A stretch of 64,000 nucleotides of DNA, taken from NCBI GenBank assembly GCA_003249225.1, contig QKJQ01000033.1, forward strand, positions 1-64,000, given 5' to 3'. Position 1 is the stretch's first letter, and the number at the start of each line of letters is the position of its first letter. Positions 52,666-61,392 of this stretch are shown here, piece by piece. Source of the DNA: Clostridia bacterium. GTDB taxonomy: Bacteria; Bacillota; Clostridia; Lachnospirales; Lachnospiraceae. Both the position numbers and the translations under genes were made by a program. The notes beneath the pieces were generated by a model, which saw only the letters and a list, made by a program, of their open reading frames with translations, was not told where the DNA came from and did no database searches.

Positions 52666-53373
52666 TTATCTTGTAAACAGATAAAGACCGATTCCAACAG
52701 CAATGGTAAGATTTAGCGAATCTACTTCTTCGGTCTGCGGTATGATCACACTGGTGCCGATCGTAAGAAATGAATCATCAAGCCCGGTAGCTTCATTTCC
52801 AAAAATCAGGGTAAACAATTCCGGTTTCGGACACTGATCCGCTGTAAGCTGCCTTGTTGCATTTAACATAAATGGAAAGAGTTCCTGCTTCGTATAAATG
52901 CTTCGGTATTCTTCAAAAGAATCAAAATACTGAAAGCGTAATCGAAACAATGCACCCATGGAGGAACGGACGACTTTTGGATTAAAGATGTCAGACCCAG
53001 GATTTATGATAGCAATATCTTTGATACCAAAACCGACCGCTGTCCGAAGAATCGTTCCAAGGTTCCCCATATTCCCGGGATTTACAAGCATAAGATGTGA
53101 TCGGGATTTATCAAGTTCACAATCAAACCTCTTAAATACGCCAATTACATAAATATTCTCTTTGTTTCCCAGTTTCTGAATCATTTTATCATTCACAGTC
53201 ATGGGAAGGTTATGTCTGTGACACTCTTTCTCCAGTTCATCTTTATCAAAAGATGAATGTACAAAAACATGCAGAACAAGATCCGGTCTTGTCTTTATAA
53301 GTTCATAGGTTGGAAACGCTCCCATCGTATAGGAGTATTCCATTCCCTTTTTGTATGGTTTTATTGCATCCAT
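52666..53373 (-). CDS. TrmH/SpoU-family RNA methyltransferase
   Basis: 235 aa. The three SpoU motifs are present: N-P-G-N-M-G-N-L-G-T-I-L-R-T, F-G-N-E-A-T-G-L and S-L-N-L-T-I-A-V-G. An N-terminal substrate-binding part (1-90) resembles the RNA 2'-O-ribose methylases. Target RNA (rRNA or tRNA) unknown. Confidence 0.9.
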   Translation of the reverse strand: MDAIKPYKKGMEYSYTMGAFPTYELIKTRPDLVLHVFVHSSFDKDELEKECHRHNLPMTVNDKMIQKLGNKENIYVIGVFKRFDCELDKSRSHLMLVNPGNMGNLGTILRTAVGFGIKDIAIINPGSDIFNPKVVRSSMGALFRLRFQYFDSFEEYRSIYTKQELFPFMLNATRQLTADQCPKPELFTLIFGNEATGLDDSFLTIGTSVIIPQTEEVDSLNLTIAVGIGLYLFTR

Positions 53374-53518
53374 TCGATTCTCCTGTTTGAAATGTCAGTC
53401 GGTTCTGTCTTACTGCTGCTCAATATACAGACAGTAATCCTTCGTTTAATAATCTCCCACTGCTTAGAATATCATAATGCCTGAAGTACTTTAATGCAAG
53501 AGACAAGATACAGACTAA

Positions 53519-55057
53519 TCAAATTCTAATGTCGCTGACAGACCGCTGCTCAACCCCTTTATAAAGCAAAGAAAGATGTCTGCCAAGATGTTCTTTCAGG
53601 AACGCTGCATATTCTGTATCGTACTGTCTCCATAAGGCGAAAAGTTTGTCTTTGAATATGTAGTGGTCCTTCTCTTTCGCTGTAAGTATAAAACCATACG
53701 TTATATGAAGCAGTTGTCTGATTGCTGAATTTGAAGTAATCAGTTCTTTTAACTCAATGTCTTTGTATTCAGCAAGGTCAGGAAGATCGCTGCGCTTTGT
53801 AGAAATATGATAATATTTTTTTGCTTCTTCGAATTTCGTTAATGAAAAGGCTGTAACTTCACGGAATAATTCAGGGCTTTCAACTGCAACGACTTTTAAT
53901 GCTTCCAGCCAGCTGGTACCGGCTGTTTTTACATGAAAATGCCCTCTTGTGTATTTTCCGATCAATTCATAGACAGAGAACTTGTCAGAACCCGAATGAA
54001 TGCTCAGTTTATAACCAAAGTACCTGGCGATTGCTGCATGAAGCTTTATGTCTTGTTCAAAAAGCGCAAGGTCACCAATGTAGTCAATGGCCTTTTGAAA
54101 TTCACCGTAAAATCTGGGAGCCATGGTTTTAAGTTCGACCCCAGCTTTTTTTAGTTCATACGCTATGTAAAAATGCTGCAGCGGTGTAGTCGAATGCATT
54201 GTCTCGTCAATGGACAGCTCAAGGTCTGCATTTGTTTTGTCTGCTTTAAAATACGTATTATAAACTTCTGTCGTGTATCGTATGGCATCGCCATATATGT
54301 ACTCCGCTTCGTATACATCTTCTTCCGTAAAATGCAGACAGCAGTCTTCTACAATAAAATCCCTGGAAAGATAGTAGTTCATTGTCTCTTCTTTTATGTA
54401 TAAGATTTTCTTTATACCAGTATAATCAATAGGATCATTACTTTGAACGATATGATCACTGCAGTCAAGCGTAATCATAGTAAAGCCAAGACGCAGTGCA
54501 TATTCAATCTCATCGAAGGTCTTTAAATGATCACCATCTGCACCGTACCCACCCTTGTAACCTTCACGAAAGACGGTAAAAGTAGTACTGTCAAGTACAT
54601 CCTCGTAGGTCCTTCCTGTCATTTTGAGTTCACGCATCGACTGTTGAGCAAGTACAGGTGTGGCATCGTATTCATGAAAAGCCTCAAGATGTCCATAACC
54701 GGCAATTCCAAGGCGATCGCCGACACCAAAGGTACGGTCTCTTGAAAGGACTCGGACCGGTGCGGTAAATGGAAACAGAGCCTGAAGCTTTAAAGCATTT
54801 TCATGGGACAGAAAAACATTAGTAATCGGCAAAGGTTTATTATCACTACTCAAAAACGGCAGACCATCGAACTCTTTCGCCTCCTGTCCAGCCACAATCA
54901 GACAGTCTTTTTTTTCACTGCGAATCATAAAATACCAGCTGTCAAGGTGCTTATGAATGGATGAAATATAGATTTCCCCTTTAAAAAAAGAAGCTATTTC
55001 ACTTTTTGTTATTCCTAATTCCTTTAAAAATAAATACAATTCCTTATGTTCTTCCAT
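53519..55057 (-). CDS. uxaE: Tagaturonate/fructuronate epimerase, UxaE family
   Basis: 512 aa from ATG 55057 (GGAGGT SD). Matches the UxaE family (G-V-G-D-R-L-G-I-A-G-Y-G-H-L, G-A-D-G-D-H-L-K, S-I-H-S-G-S-D-K-F). It would interconvert D-tagaturonate and D-fructuronate, linking galacturonate to the glucuronate branch. Divergent from a LacI-type regulator and uxaC, which supports this. The promoter overlaps a LacI-type operator. Confidence 0.8.
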   Translation of the reverse strand: MEEHKELYLFLKELGITKSEIASFFKGEIYISSIHKHLDSWYFMIRSEKKDCLIVAGQEAKEFDGLPFLSSDNKPLPITNVFLSHENALKLQALFPFTAPVRVLSRDRTFGVGDRLGIAGYGHLEAFHEYDATPVLAQQSMRELKMTGRTYEDVLDSTTFTVFREGYKGGYGADGDHLKTFDEIEYALRLGFTMITLDCSDHIVQSNDPIDYTGIKKILYIKEETMNYYLSRDFIVEDCCLHFTEEDVYEAEYIYGDAIRYTTEVYNTYFKADKTNADLELSIDETMHSTTPLQHFYIAYELKKAGVELKTMAPRFYGEFQKAIDYIGDLALFEQDIKLHAAIARYFGYKLSIHSGSDKFSVYELIGKYTRGHFHVKTAGTSWLEALKVVAVESPELFREVTAFSLTKFEEAKKYYHISTKRSDLPDLAEYKDIELKELITSNSAIRQLLHITYGFILTAKEKDHYIFKDKLFALWRQYDTEYAAFLKEHLGRHLSLLYKGVEQRSVSDIRI

Positions 55058-55083
55058 AGCTACCTCCATTTTGCGTATTTTAA

Positions 55084-55131
55084 TGAAAGCGTTTACAACA
55101 TGATTATAGGATTTACACATAGATATGTCAA
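55084..55131 (-). promoter_or_regulatory. uxaE promoter with LacI-type operator
   Basis: TTGACA (55131-55126), a 17-bp spacer and TATAAT (55108-55103). TGAAAGCGTTTACA (55084-55097), a LacI-family-like half-palindrome, lies just behind the -10, suited to block transcription. Confidence 0.7.
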
Positions 55132-55178
55132 CAAAACTTAAAATAATTATACAAATTCACGATGTAATTATTATCTTC

Positions 55179-55254
55179 TTGTCATTGAGAAATTACTATA
55201 GTATAATAATTTCGAACAATTTTGATATGTATTTCATGAATGTAAGTGCTTACA
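55179..55254 (+). promoter_or_regulatory. Promoter and operator of the LacI-type regulator
   Basis: TTGTCA (55179-55184), a 17-bp spacer and TATAAT (55202-55207). TGTAAGTGCTTACA (55241-55254), with TGTAAG and CTTACA arms, lies 34 bp after the -10, which suggests autorepression by a roadblock. Confidence 0.7.
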
Positions 55255-55308
55255 TTTAACAGTGAATCTTGAAAATAAGGTAAATTCACCCGAATCTATG
55301 GAGGAATC

Positions 55309-56325
55309 ATGAATATCTACGATGTATCACAAAAAGCAGGTGTTTCAATCGCTACTGTTTCAAGAGTAATAAACGGCAACCAGAATGTCAGTGAGAAAAC
55401 AAAACAAAAGGTATTGAATGTCATGCAGGAACTGGGTTACACCCCAAATGTTTTTGCTCGTGGTCTTGGTTTAAATACAATGAAGACGATTGGTATCCTT
55501 TGCCTTGATTCTTCGGATCCGTTCCTTGCCAATGCGGTCTTCTATCTTGAACAGAATCTGCGAAAGTATGGATATGATATAATTCTCTGCTGCACCGGCT
55601 ATGATCTTGTCAATAAGCAAAAATACCTCCAGCTTTTATTATCAAAACGTGTAGATGCAGTAATCCTGGTGGGTTCTTATTTTCTTGAAACAGTTCGTAA
55701 AGACAATGCTTATCTCCTTGAAGCAGCAAACAATATTCCTATTATAATTTTGAACGGATATCTAAGTCATCCAAACATCTATTGTTCTTTATGTGATGAT
55801 TATCAGTCTGTCTTTGATGCAACAACAAGACTTCTTGAAAGCGGCAGAAAACGTGTTCTTTATCTTTATCATACCAAATCATACAGCGGTATGCAAAAAC
55901 TAAATGGATACAAAGATGCTGTTGCTGCTTTCGGAATGTCAGTCGACGAATCTCTGCTTGTTCTGGCTAAGAACAATATGCAGCAGACACAGGATATTTT
56001 ATCAAAGGTATATGATGAGGGATTGCAGTTTGATGCGATCATGGCAGCAGAGGATCTTCTTGCCGTTGGTGCTATAAAATTCGCAAGAGAAAAAGGCTTA
56101 CGGATACCGGAAGAGCTCTCCATCATCGGATATAACAATTCTTTACTATCAACAGCCTGTGAGCCGGAACTTACATCGGTAGACAATCATATTGAAACAT
56201 TAAGCATTACTGCTGTTTCCTCACTTATGCGAGTATTTGAAGGACATGATGTGCCGAATAAGACAACGATATCCAATGATTTAATACTCCGTGGAACAAC
56301 AGATTTCACAAAACAATATTATTAA
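55309..56325 (+). CDS. LacI-family transcriptional regulator
   Basis: 338 aa. N-terminal HTH and hinge (V-S-Q-K-A-G-V-S-I-A-T-V-S-R-V-I-N-G), then a periplasmic-binding-like sugar domain (about 60-330). The neighbours uxaE and uxaC and the two operators make it the local hexuronate regulator; the effector is inferred. Confidence 0.92.
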   Translation: MNIYDVSQKAGVSIATVSRVINGNQNVSEKTKQKVLNVMQELGYTPNVFARGLGLNTMKTIGILCLDSSDPFLANAVFYLEQNLRKYGYDIILCCTGYDLVNKQKYLQLLLSKRVDAVILVGSYFLETVRKDNAYLLEAANNIPIIILNGYLSHPNIYCSLCDDYQSVFDATTRLLESGRKRVLYLYHTKSYSGMQKLNGYKDAVAAFGMSVDESLLVLAKNNMQQTQDILSKVYDEGLQFDAIMAAEDLLAVGAIKFAREKGLRIPEELSIIGYNNSLLSTACEPELTSVDNHIETLSITAVSSLMRVFEGHDVPNKTTISNDLILRGTTDFTKQYY

Positions 56326-56357
56326 GAAAAATATTTTTAAGAAATGAGGTTCGAATC

Positions 56358-57755
56358 ATGGAATTTATGTCGAAGGATTTTTTATTAAAAACAGAAACTG
56401 CAAAAAAACTTTACCATGACTATGCAGAGACGATGCCGATTATTGACTATCATTGTCACATCAATCCGCAGGAAATTGCGGAAGACAGAAAATTTGATAC
56501 CATTACACAGGTCTGGCTTGGTGGCGACCACTATAAATGGAGACAAATGCGTTCAAACGGAATCGATGAAAAATATATTACAGGGGATGCCAGTGACCGT
56601 GAGAAATTTAAAGCATGGGCTGCTACACTTGAAAAGGCCATCGGAAATCCTTTGTATCACTGGAGTCACCTTGAACTTCAGCGCTATTTTAACATTTTTG
56701 AGCCTCTGACATCTGAAAACGCTGACAAGATCTTTGATTTATGTAACGAACAGCTTGCAAAAGATGATATGAGTGTTCGTAATATTATTAAAAAATCAAA
56801 TGTAACAACCATCTGTACGACTGATGATCCGGTGGATGATTTAAAATGGCATAAAATGCTTGCAAATGATACCAGCTTCGATGTTAAGGTGCTTCCGGCC
56901 TGGAGACCGGATAAAGCCATGAACATTGAAAAGCCGGAATTTAATGATTATATCAATACACTGGCAAAGGTTGCCGGCTGTACGATCAATACATTTGAAG
57001 ATTTAAAGAAGGCTATTGTTTCTCGAATGGAATTTTTCCATAGTTCTGGCTGTTCTGTATCGGACCATGGAATTAACTTTGTTGTATACCGTCCGGCATC
57101 TGCTGAAGTAATTGAATCCATTTTTAATAAAAAACGTAACGGCGGCGAAGTTACAGAGCTTGAAGAACTTCAGTTCAAAACTGCTTTTATGGTATTTATC
57201 GGTAAAGAATATCACAGACTTGGCTGGGTTATGCAGCTTCACTACGGCACTAAGAGAAATAACAATACATTAATGCTTAAAAAGCTTGGACCGGATACCG
57301 GCTATGACTGCATTAACAATTATGCTCCGGCAGCAGAGATTGCAGACTTTTTAAACGCACTGAATACGACCGATCAGCTTCCAAAGACAATTCTGTATTC
57401 ACTGAACCCTAATGACAATGCGGTAATTGGAACCATACTTGGATGCTTCCAGAACAGCTCCACAGTAGGCAAGATTCAGCAGGGTTCTGCATGGTGGTTC
57501 AATGATCATAAGAAAGGCATGACAGATCAGATGATCTCTCTTGCTAATCTTGGACTGCTGGCGAACTTTGTCGGTATGCTGACTGATTCAAGAAGCTTCT
57601 TATCCTATACAAGACATGAGTATTTCAGAAGAATTTTATGCGAACTTCTTGGAAACTTTGTGGAAAATGGCGAATACCCTGCTAACATGGAGTTCCTTGG
57701 AAATATGGTAAAAGATATTTCTTATAATAATTGTGTACGTTATTTTGGATTTTAA
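56358..57755 (+). CDS. uxaC: Uronate isomerase UxaC
   Basis: 465 aa. D-Y-H-C-H-I-N-P near the start is the metal site of the family (amidohydrolase superfamily). It converts D-glucuronate to D-fructuronate and D-galacturonate to D-tagaturonate, the substrates of UxaE. 32 bp after the regulator, so both are probably cotranscribed. Strong terminator follows. Confidence 0.95.
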   Translation: MEFMSKDFLLKTETAKKLYHDYAETMPIIDYHCHINPQEIAEDRKFDTITQVWLGGDHYKWRQMRSNGIDEKYITGDASDREKFKAWAATLEKAIGNPLYHWSHLELQRYFNIFEPLTSENADKIFDLCNEQLAKDDMSVRNIIKKSNVTTICTTDDPVDDLKWHKMLANDTSFDVKVLPAWRPDKAMNIEKPEFNDYINTLAKVAGCTINTFEDLKKAIVSRMEFFHSSGCSVSDHGINFVVYRPASAEVIESIFNKKRNGGEVTELEELQFKTAFMVFIGKEYHRLGWVMQLHYGTKRNNNTLMLKKLGPDTGYDCINNYAPAAEIADFLNALNTTDQLPKTILYSLNPNDNAVIGTILGCFQNSSTVGKIQQGSAWWFNDHKKGMTDQMISLANLGLLANFVGMLTDSRSFLSYTRHEYFRRILCELLGNFVENGEYPANMEFLGNMVKDISYNNCVRYFGF

Positions 57756-57775
57756 TCCGCTATCATAGGTGAAGT

Positions 57776-57816
57776 AAAAATGGATGGTTCAGAGAAAATC
57801 TGAACCATCCATTTTT
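57776..57816. terminator. Bidirectional terminator between uxaC and fhs
   Basis: AAAAATGGATGGTTCAGA (57776-57793) pairs perfectly over 18 bp with TCTGAACCATCCATTTTT (57799-57816), loop GAAAA. It serves uxaC (plus) and fhs (minus). Confidence 0.92.
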
Positions 57817-57871
57817 ACTATGAGTCCGGTGACATACGTTTTTTCAAAGGTACGTCAACCTACTGCATTGA

Positions 57872-59539
57872 TCAGAACAATCCGGTAATCATACCAGCTT
57901 CGTCAACACCGACATTTTCAGCAGCCGGGACTTTTGGAAGACCAGGCATTGTCATTACCGTACCGGTTATGGCTACTACAAAGCCTGCACCGGCAGATAC
58001 ATATACTTCGCGGATATTGATCGTGAAGTTCTGTGGACGGCCAAGTTTCTTGGCATCGTCAGACAGGGAGTACTGATTCTTAGCCATACATACCGGAAGA
58101 TGTGAAAATCCGAGTTCGGAAAGATCTTTTAATGCAGAGGCTGCGACAGGATCAAAAGTTACGCCATCGGCTCCGTAGATTTCTTTTGCTATGGTTTCGA
58201 TCTTCTGTGAAAGCGATAAATCATCCGGATATAGCAAGGAGAATTTACTTGGTTCTTCTATGGCTTTTAATACCTCATTGGCAAGAGCAATACCACCCTC
58301 TCCGCCTTTTGCGAATACATCGGCAACGGCAAAACGGCAGTTATAGCTTTCACAATGTTTCTTAACAAAAGCGATCTCCGCTTCGCTGTCTTCCGCTCTG
58401 TGGTTCAGGGCTACTACGATAGGAACGTTATATTTATGAAGATTCTCGATGTGTTTATCAAGATTAACAATACCTTTTTCGAGTGTGACAAGGTCTTCTT
58501 TGGTCAGATCTTCTTTTTTCATACCACCATTATACTTTAATGCACGCATGGTAACCGTTAATACAACGGCAGAAGGTGTAAGTCCGGCTTTTCTGCACTT
58601 GATATCAAAGAATTTTTCTGCTCCAAGATCAGCGCCAAAACCAGCCTCCGTTACGACAACATCAGCAAGCTTTAAAGCAGCTTTTGTTGCTCTGACACTA
58701 TTGCATCCGTGCGCAATGTTGGCAAATGGCCCGCCGTGAACAATGGCCGGGGTATGTTCCAGTGTCTGGACAAGGTTAGGTTTAATGGCATCCTTTAAAA
58801 GTGCCGCCATAGCACCTACTGCTTTTAAGTCAGCAGCGGTAACCGGTTTTTTATTATAGGTATAAGCAACAATAATATTACCGAGCCTTACTTTTAAATC
58901 TTCCATGGAATCCGTCAGACAGAGAATTGCCATGATCTCGGATGCAACGGAGATAATAAAACCATCTTCTCTTGTAACACCATCTGCTTTTCTTCCAAGC
59001 CCGACAATAATATTACGAAGAACACGGTCGTTCATATCAACGCAACGCTTCCATACGATCTGCTTTGGGTCAATGTTAAGTTCATTTCCCTGATGAAGGT
59101 GGTTATCAAGCATGGCAGCTAAAAGATTATTGGCTGATGTAATTGCATGAAAATCTCCGGTAAAATGAAGGTTCAGATCTTCCATTGGAACGACCTGTGC
59201 ATAGCCACCGCCTGCGGCACCGCCTTTTATGCCAAAGCAAGGACCAAGGGAAGGCTCTCGGAGTGCAATAACGGAAGAAATATTCAGCTTACCCAGAGCT
59301 TCCCCAAGACCTACTGTTATCGTAGTCTTTCCTTCACCCATGGGGGTTGGATTTATAGCAGTAACAAGAACAAGCTTGCCATCCGGGTTAGTCTCAATAC
59401 GTTTCAGGCATTCGTCACTAAGCTTTGCTTTGTCCTTTCCATAATATTCAAGTTCATCTTCTGGAATGGACAGCTTTTCTGCGATATCTCTAATGTGAAG
59501 CAGTTTAGTATCATGTGCGATTTCAATGTCAGTTTTCAT
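57872..59539 (-). CDS. fhs: Formate-tetrahydrofolate ligase
   Basis: 555 aa, full length. P-loop [10 protein letters not shown] near residue 65. It makes 10-formyl-THF from formate and ATP, feeding purine synthesis or acetogenic one-carbon flow. AAGGAG lies inside the end of the upstream ATP-grasp gene, which it overlaps by 11 bp. Confidence 0.98.
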   Translation of the reverse strand: MKTDIEIAHDTKLLHIRDIAEKLSIPEDELEYYGKDKAKLSDECLKRIETNPDGKLVLVTAINPTPMGEGKTTITVGLGEALGKLNISSVIALREPSLGPCFGIKGGAAGGGYAQVVPMEDLNLHFTGDFHAITSANNLLAAMLDNHLHQGNELNIDPKQIVWKRCVDMNDRVLRNIIVGLGRKADGVTREDGFIISVASEIMAILCLTDSMEDLKVRLGNIIVAYTYNKKPVTAADLKAVGAMAALLKDAIKPNLVQTLEHTPAIVHGGPFANIAHGCNSVRATKAALKLADVVVTEAGFGADLGAEKFFDIKCRKAGLTPSAVVLTVTMRALKYNGGMKKEDLTKEDLVTLEKGIVNLDKHIENLHKYNVPIVVALNHRAEDSEAEIAFVKKHCESYNCRFAVADVFAKGGEGGIALANEVLKAIEEPSKFSLLYPDDLSLSQKIETIAKEIYGADGVTFDPVAASALKDLSELGFSHLPVCMAKNQYSLSDDAKKLGRPQNFTINIREVYVSAGAGFVVAITGTVMTMPGLPKVPAAENVGVDEAGMITGLF

Positions 59540-60422
59540 GTTCCGTTACTCCTTCTTTTTTCATGATATATTCTAGATATAAGCGTACCAGGTTAACATT
59601 GGTACACTGATATAACATTCTTGCGCCGACAACATCTTCAATCTCGTTAAAGATAAGCTCATTGTTATCGTCAAAGATAAAATCAATTCCAACAAGCCCA
59701 AAATCAAAAGAAGTAATGATTTTATTTACAACAGCGATTTCGTTGTCCGATAAAGAATAGACTTGAACATCACCGCCTAATGAATAGTTGGAACGAAAAT
59801 CATCTTTACCGGTACGTAGTATAGCGGCTATGATCTGATCTCCGATTACATAGACTCTTACGTCTTTGTGCTTTGTTCCTATCAATGGTTGTACGACCAT
59901 GTCGGAAGAATTTATACTCTGTACTATCTTCTGTTTATTTAATTCATTGTATAAGAATACAGAAGAACCACCGTGCCCGTCAATAGATTTTATAACAAAG
60001 TTTTCCTTTGTATTGTTATATTCATCCATTATGGTATCCGCAAAGTTATGTTTGATAAATCTTGTGTCCGGCATTTTAATTCCTGTATTACTTACGAACT
60101 GATACGTTTTAGCTTTATCATTACAGATTTCTGCAATCATCGAATTATTCCAGACAGAATATCCCATGCATTCCAGATGCCTGCTTAAGAAAGGATAGAT
60201 CGTGCGTACAATAATAAAAACAGGACATGCAAGTTCTTCCTTTTCATATGTCATATAGAGCCCGTTATCTTTTATACCAAAGGATATCTGTTCAGCATAC
60301 AAAAGCTTCATGCTAAGTCCAAGAGACGAACCTTCCTTTTCATAAAATGAAATATATGCTCTATTCTTTTCTGCATCTTCTTTTGAATAAATGAGCCAGA
60401 ATACACGGTCCTGCTTTTCCAT
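59529..60422 (-). CDS. RimK-like ATP-grasp ligase, copy 2
   Basis: 297 aa with ATP-grasp features: [11 protein letters not shown] loop, D-V-R-V-Y-V-I-G-D and F-N-E-I-E-D near the end (metal-binding Glu/Asn). It resembles the next gene (60502-61392) in size and order of motifs, so they may be an ancient duplication. ATP-grasp enzymes join a carboxylate to an amine; the substrate is unknown. It ends inside fhs. Confidence 0.82.
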   Translation of the reverse strand: MEKQDRVFWLIYSKEDAEKNRAYISFYEKEGSSLGLSMKLLYAEQISFGIKDNGLYMTYEKEELACPVFIIVRTIYPFLSRHLECMGYSVWNNSMIAEICNDKAKTYQFVSNTGIKMPDTRFIKHNFADTIMDEYNNTKENFVIKSIDGHGGSSVFLYNELNKQKIVQSINSSDMVVQPLIGTKHKDVRVYVIGDQIIAAILRTGKDDFRSNYSLGGDVQVYSLSDNEIAVVNKIITSFDFGLVGIDFIFDDNNELIFNEIEDVVGARMLYQCTNVNLVRLYLEYIMKKEGVTEHEN

Positions 60423-60501
60423 ACAATTCTCTCCACTTGAACTTATCAGGGAGCAAAATACCTTTTGGTCCCAATATCATTTCTTTTTTATATCTTATCA
60501 A

Positions 60502-61392
60502 TTATATCTTTTCAAGAATATGCTCCATAATAGGAATCGCCGCATTCACTCCGGTACAATCAAAAATATTCTTAAAATGTGCATTAGAATTGACCTCGCA
60601 TAGAATCGGTTCTTCCCTGTCACCAAACAACAGATCAACACCGCAAAAATCAAGTGATAGTGCCTTTGCTGCTTTTAATGCAAGCTCCACCTGTGATGCA
60701 TCCGGTGTATATGGTTCCATCTTTCCGCCAAGTGTCAGATTTGCCCTGAAATCACCGGTAACAGAATAACGGAACATCGTTGCGATGACCGAATCTCCAA
60801 CGACCTGCAGACGCAGATCAGCACCAGCGTTCATGGACAGAAACTCCTGAAACAGCATTGGTTTTGCTCCAATTTTTTCAATTCTTGCCACTGCTTCTTC
60901 ATGGGAGTTTACAAGATATACCTGCTGACCAAACGAACCATAGGCTTCTTTAATAACAAAGGGATAGAGAAGTTTCTCTTCTGCTTTTGTCAAGAATTCA
61001 AGATTGGTATAACCAATGTTATTGTAGGTAAAAGGTGCTATGATGGTCTTGGGCATGGGTATATTTTCTTTTTGCAAAAGTATATGCGTCAGTCTTTTAT
61101 CATCGCAGGCTTCAATAGCCTTTGAGGAATTGAATACCGGAAGTCCCAGGATTTCAAGATGTCTGGCAAGTCTTATATCTTTATCCCAGAACAGGACAAA
61201 ATCCGGCAGGCTATGTGAAGTTACCAGTCCTGTTTCAAAACCATTTATATAAGCCATACATTCTGCGTTAGTAACCACATTCATCTGAACACCGCATTTT
61301 CCGGCAGCAATGAGCAGATATTGATTTATTTCATTAAATTTATTGCTGTTCAAAAATTCATTTACGATCAACCAGGCATTTTTCTTATGCAT
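60502..61392 (-). CDS. RimK-like ATP-grasp ligase, copy 1
   Basis: 296 aa. [13 protein letters not shown] loop, D-L-R-L-Q-V-V-G-D and E-V-N-S-N-A-H-F near the C-terminus fit RimK/YheC-type ATP-grasp proteins; the E-V-N-S-N-A end is typical. Its start overlaps the ftsK stop by 8 bp and 79 bp separate it from the second ligase. Substrate unknown. Confidence 0.85.
   Translation of the reverse strand: MHKKNAWLIVNEFLNSNKFNEINQYLLIAAGKCGVQMNVVTNAECMAYINGFETGLVTSHSLPDFVLFWDKDIRLARHLEILGLPVFNSSKAIEACDDKRLTHILLQKENIPMPKTIIAPFTYNNIGYTNLEFLTKAEEKLLYPFVIKEAYGSFGQQVYLVNSHEEAVARIEKIGAKPMLFQEFLSMNAGADLRLQVVGDSVIATMFRYSVTGDFRANLTLGGKMEPYTPDASQVELALKAAKALSLDFCGVDLLFGDREEPILCEVNSNAHFKNIFDCTGVNAAIPIMEHILEKI

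Noticed and set aside
59540-59600. Folate (THF) riboswitch before fhs
   Set aside because: fhs starts inside the upstream ATP-grasp gene; there is no leader.
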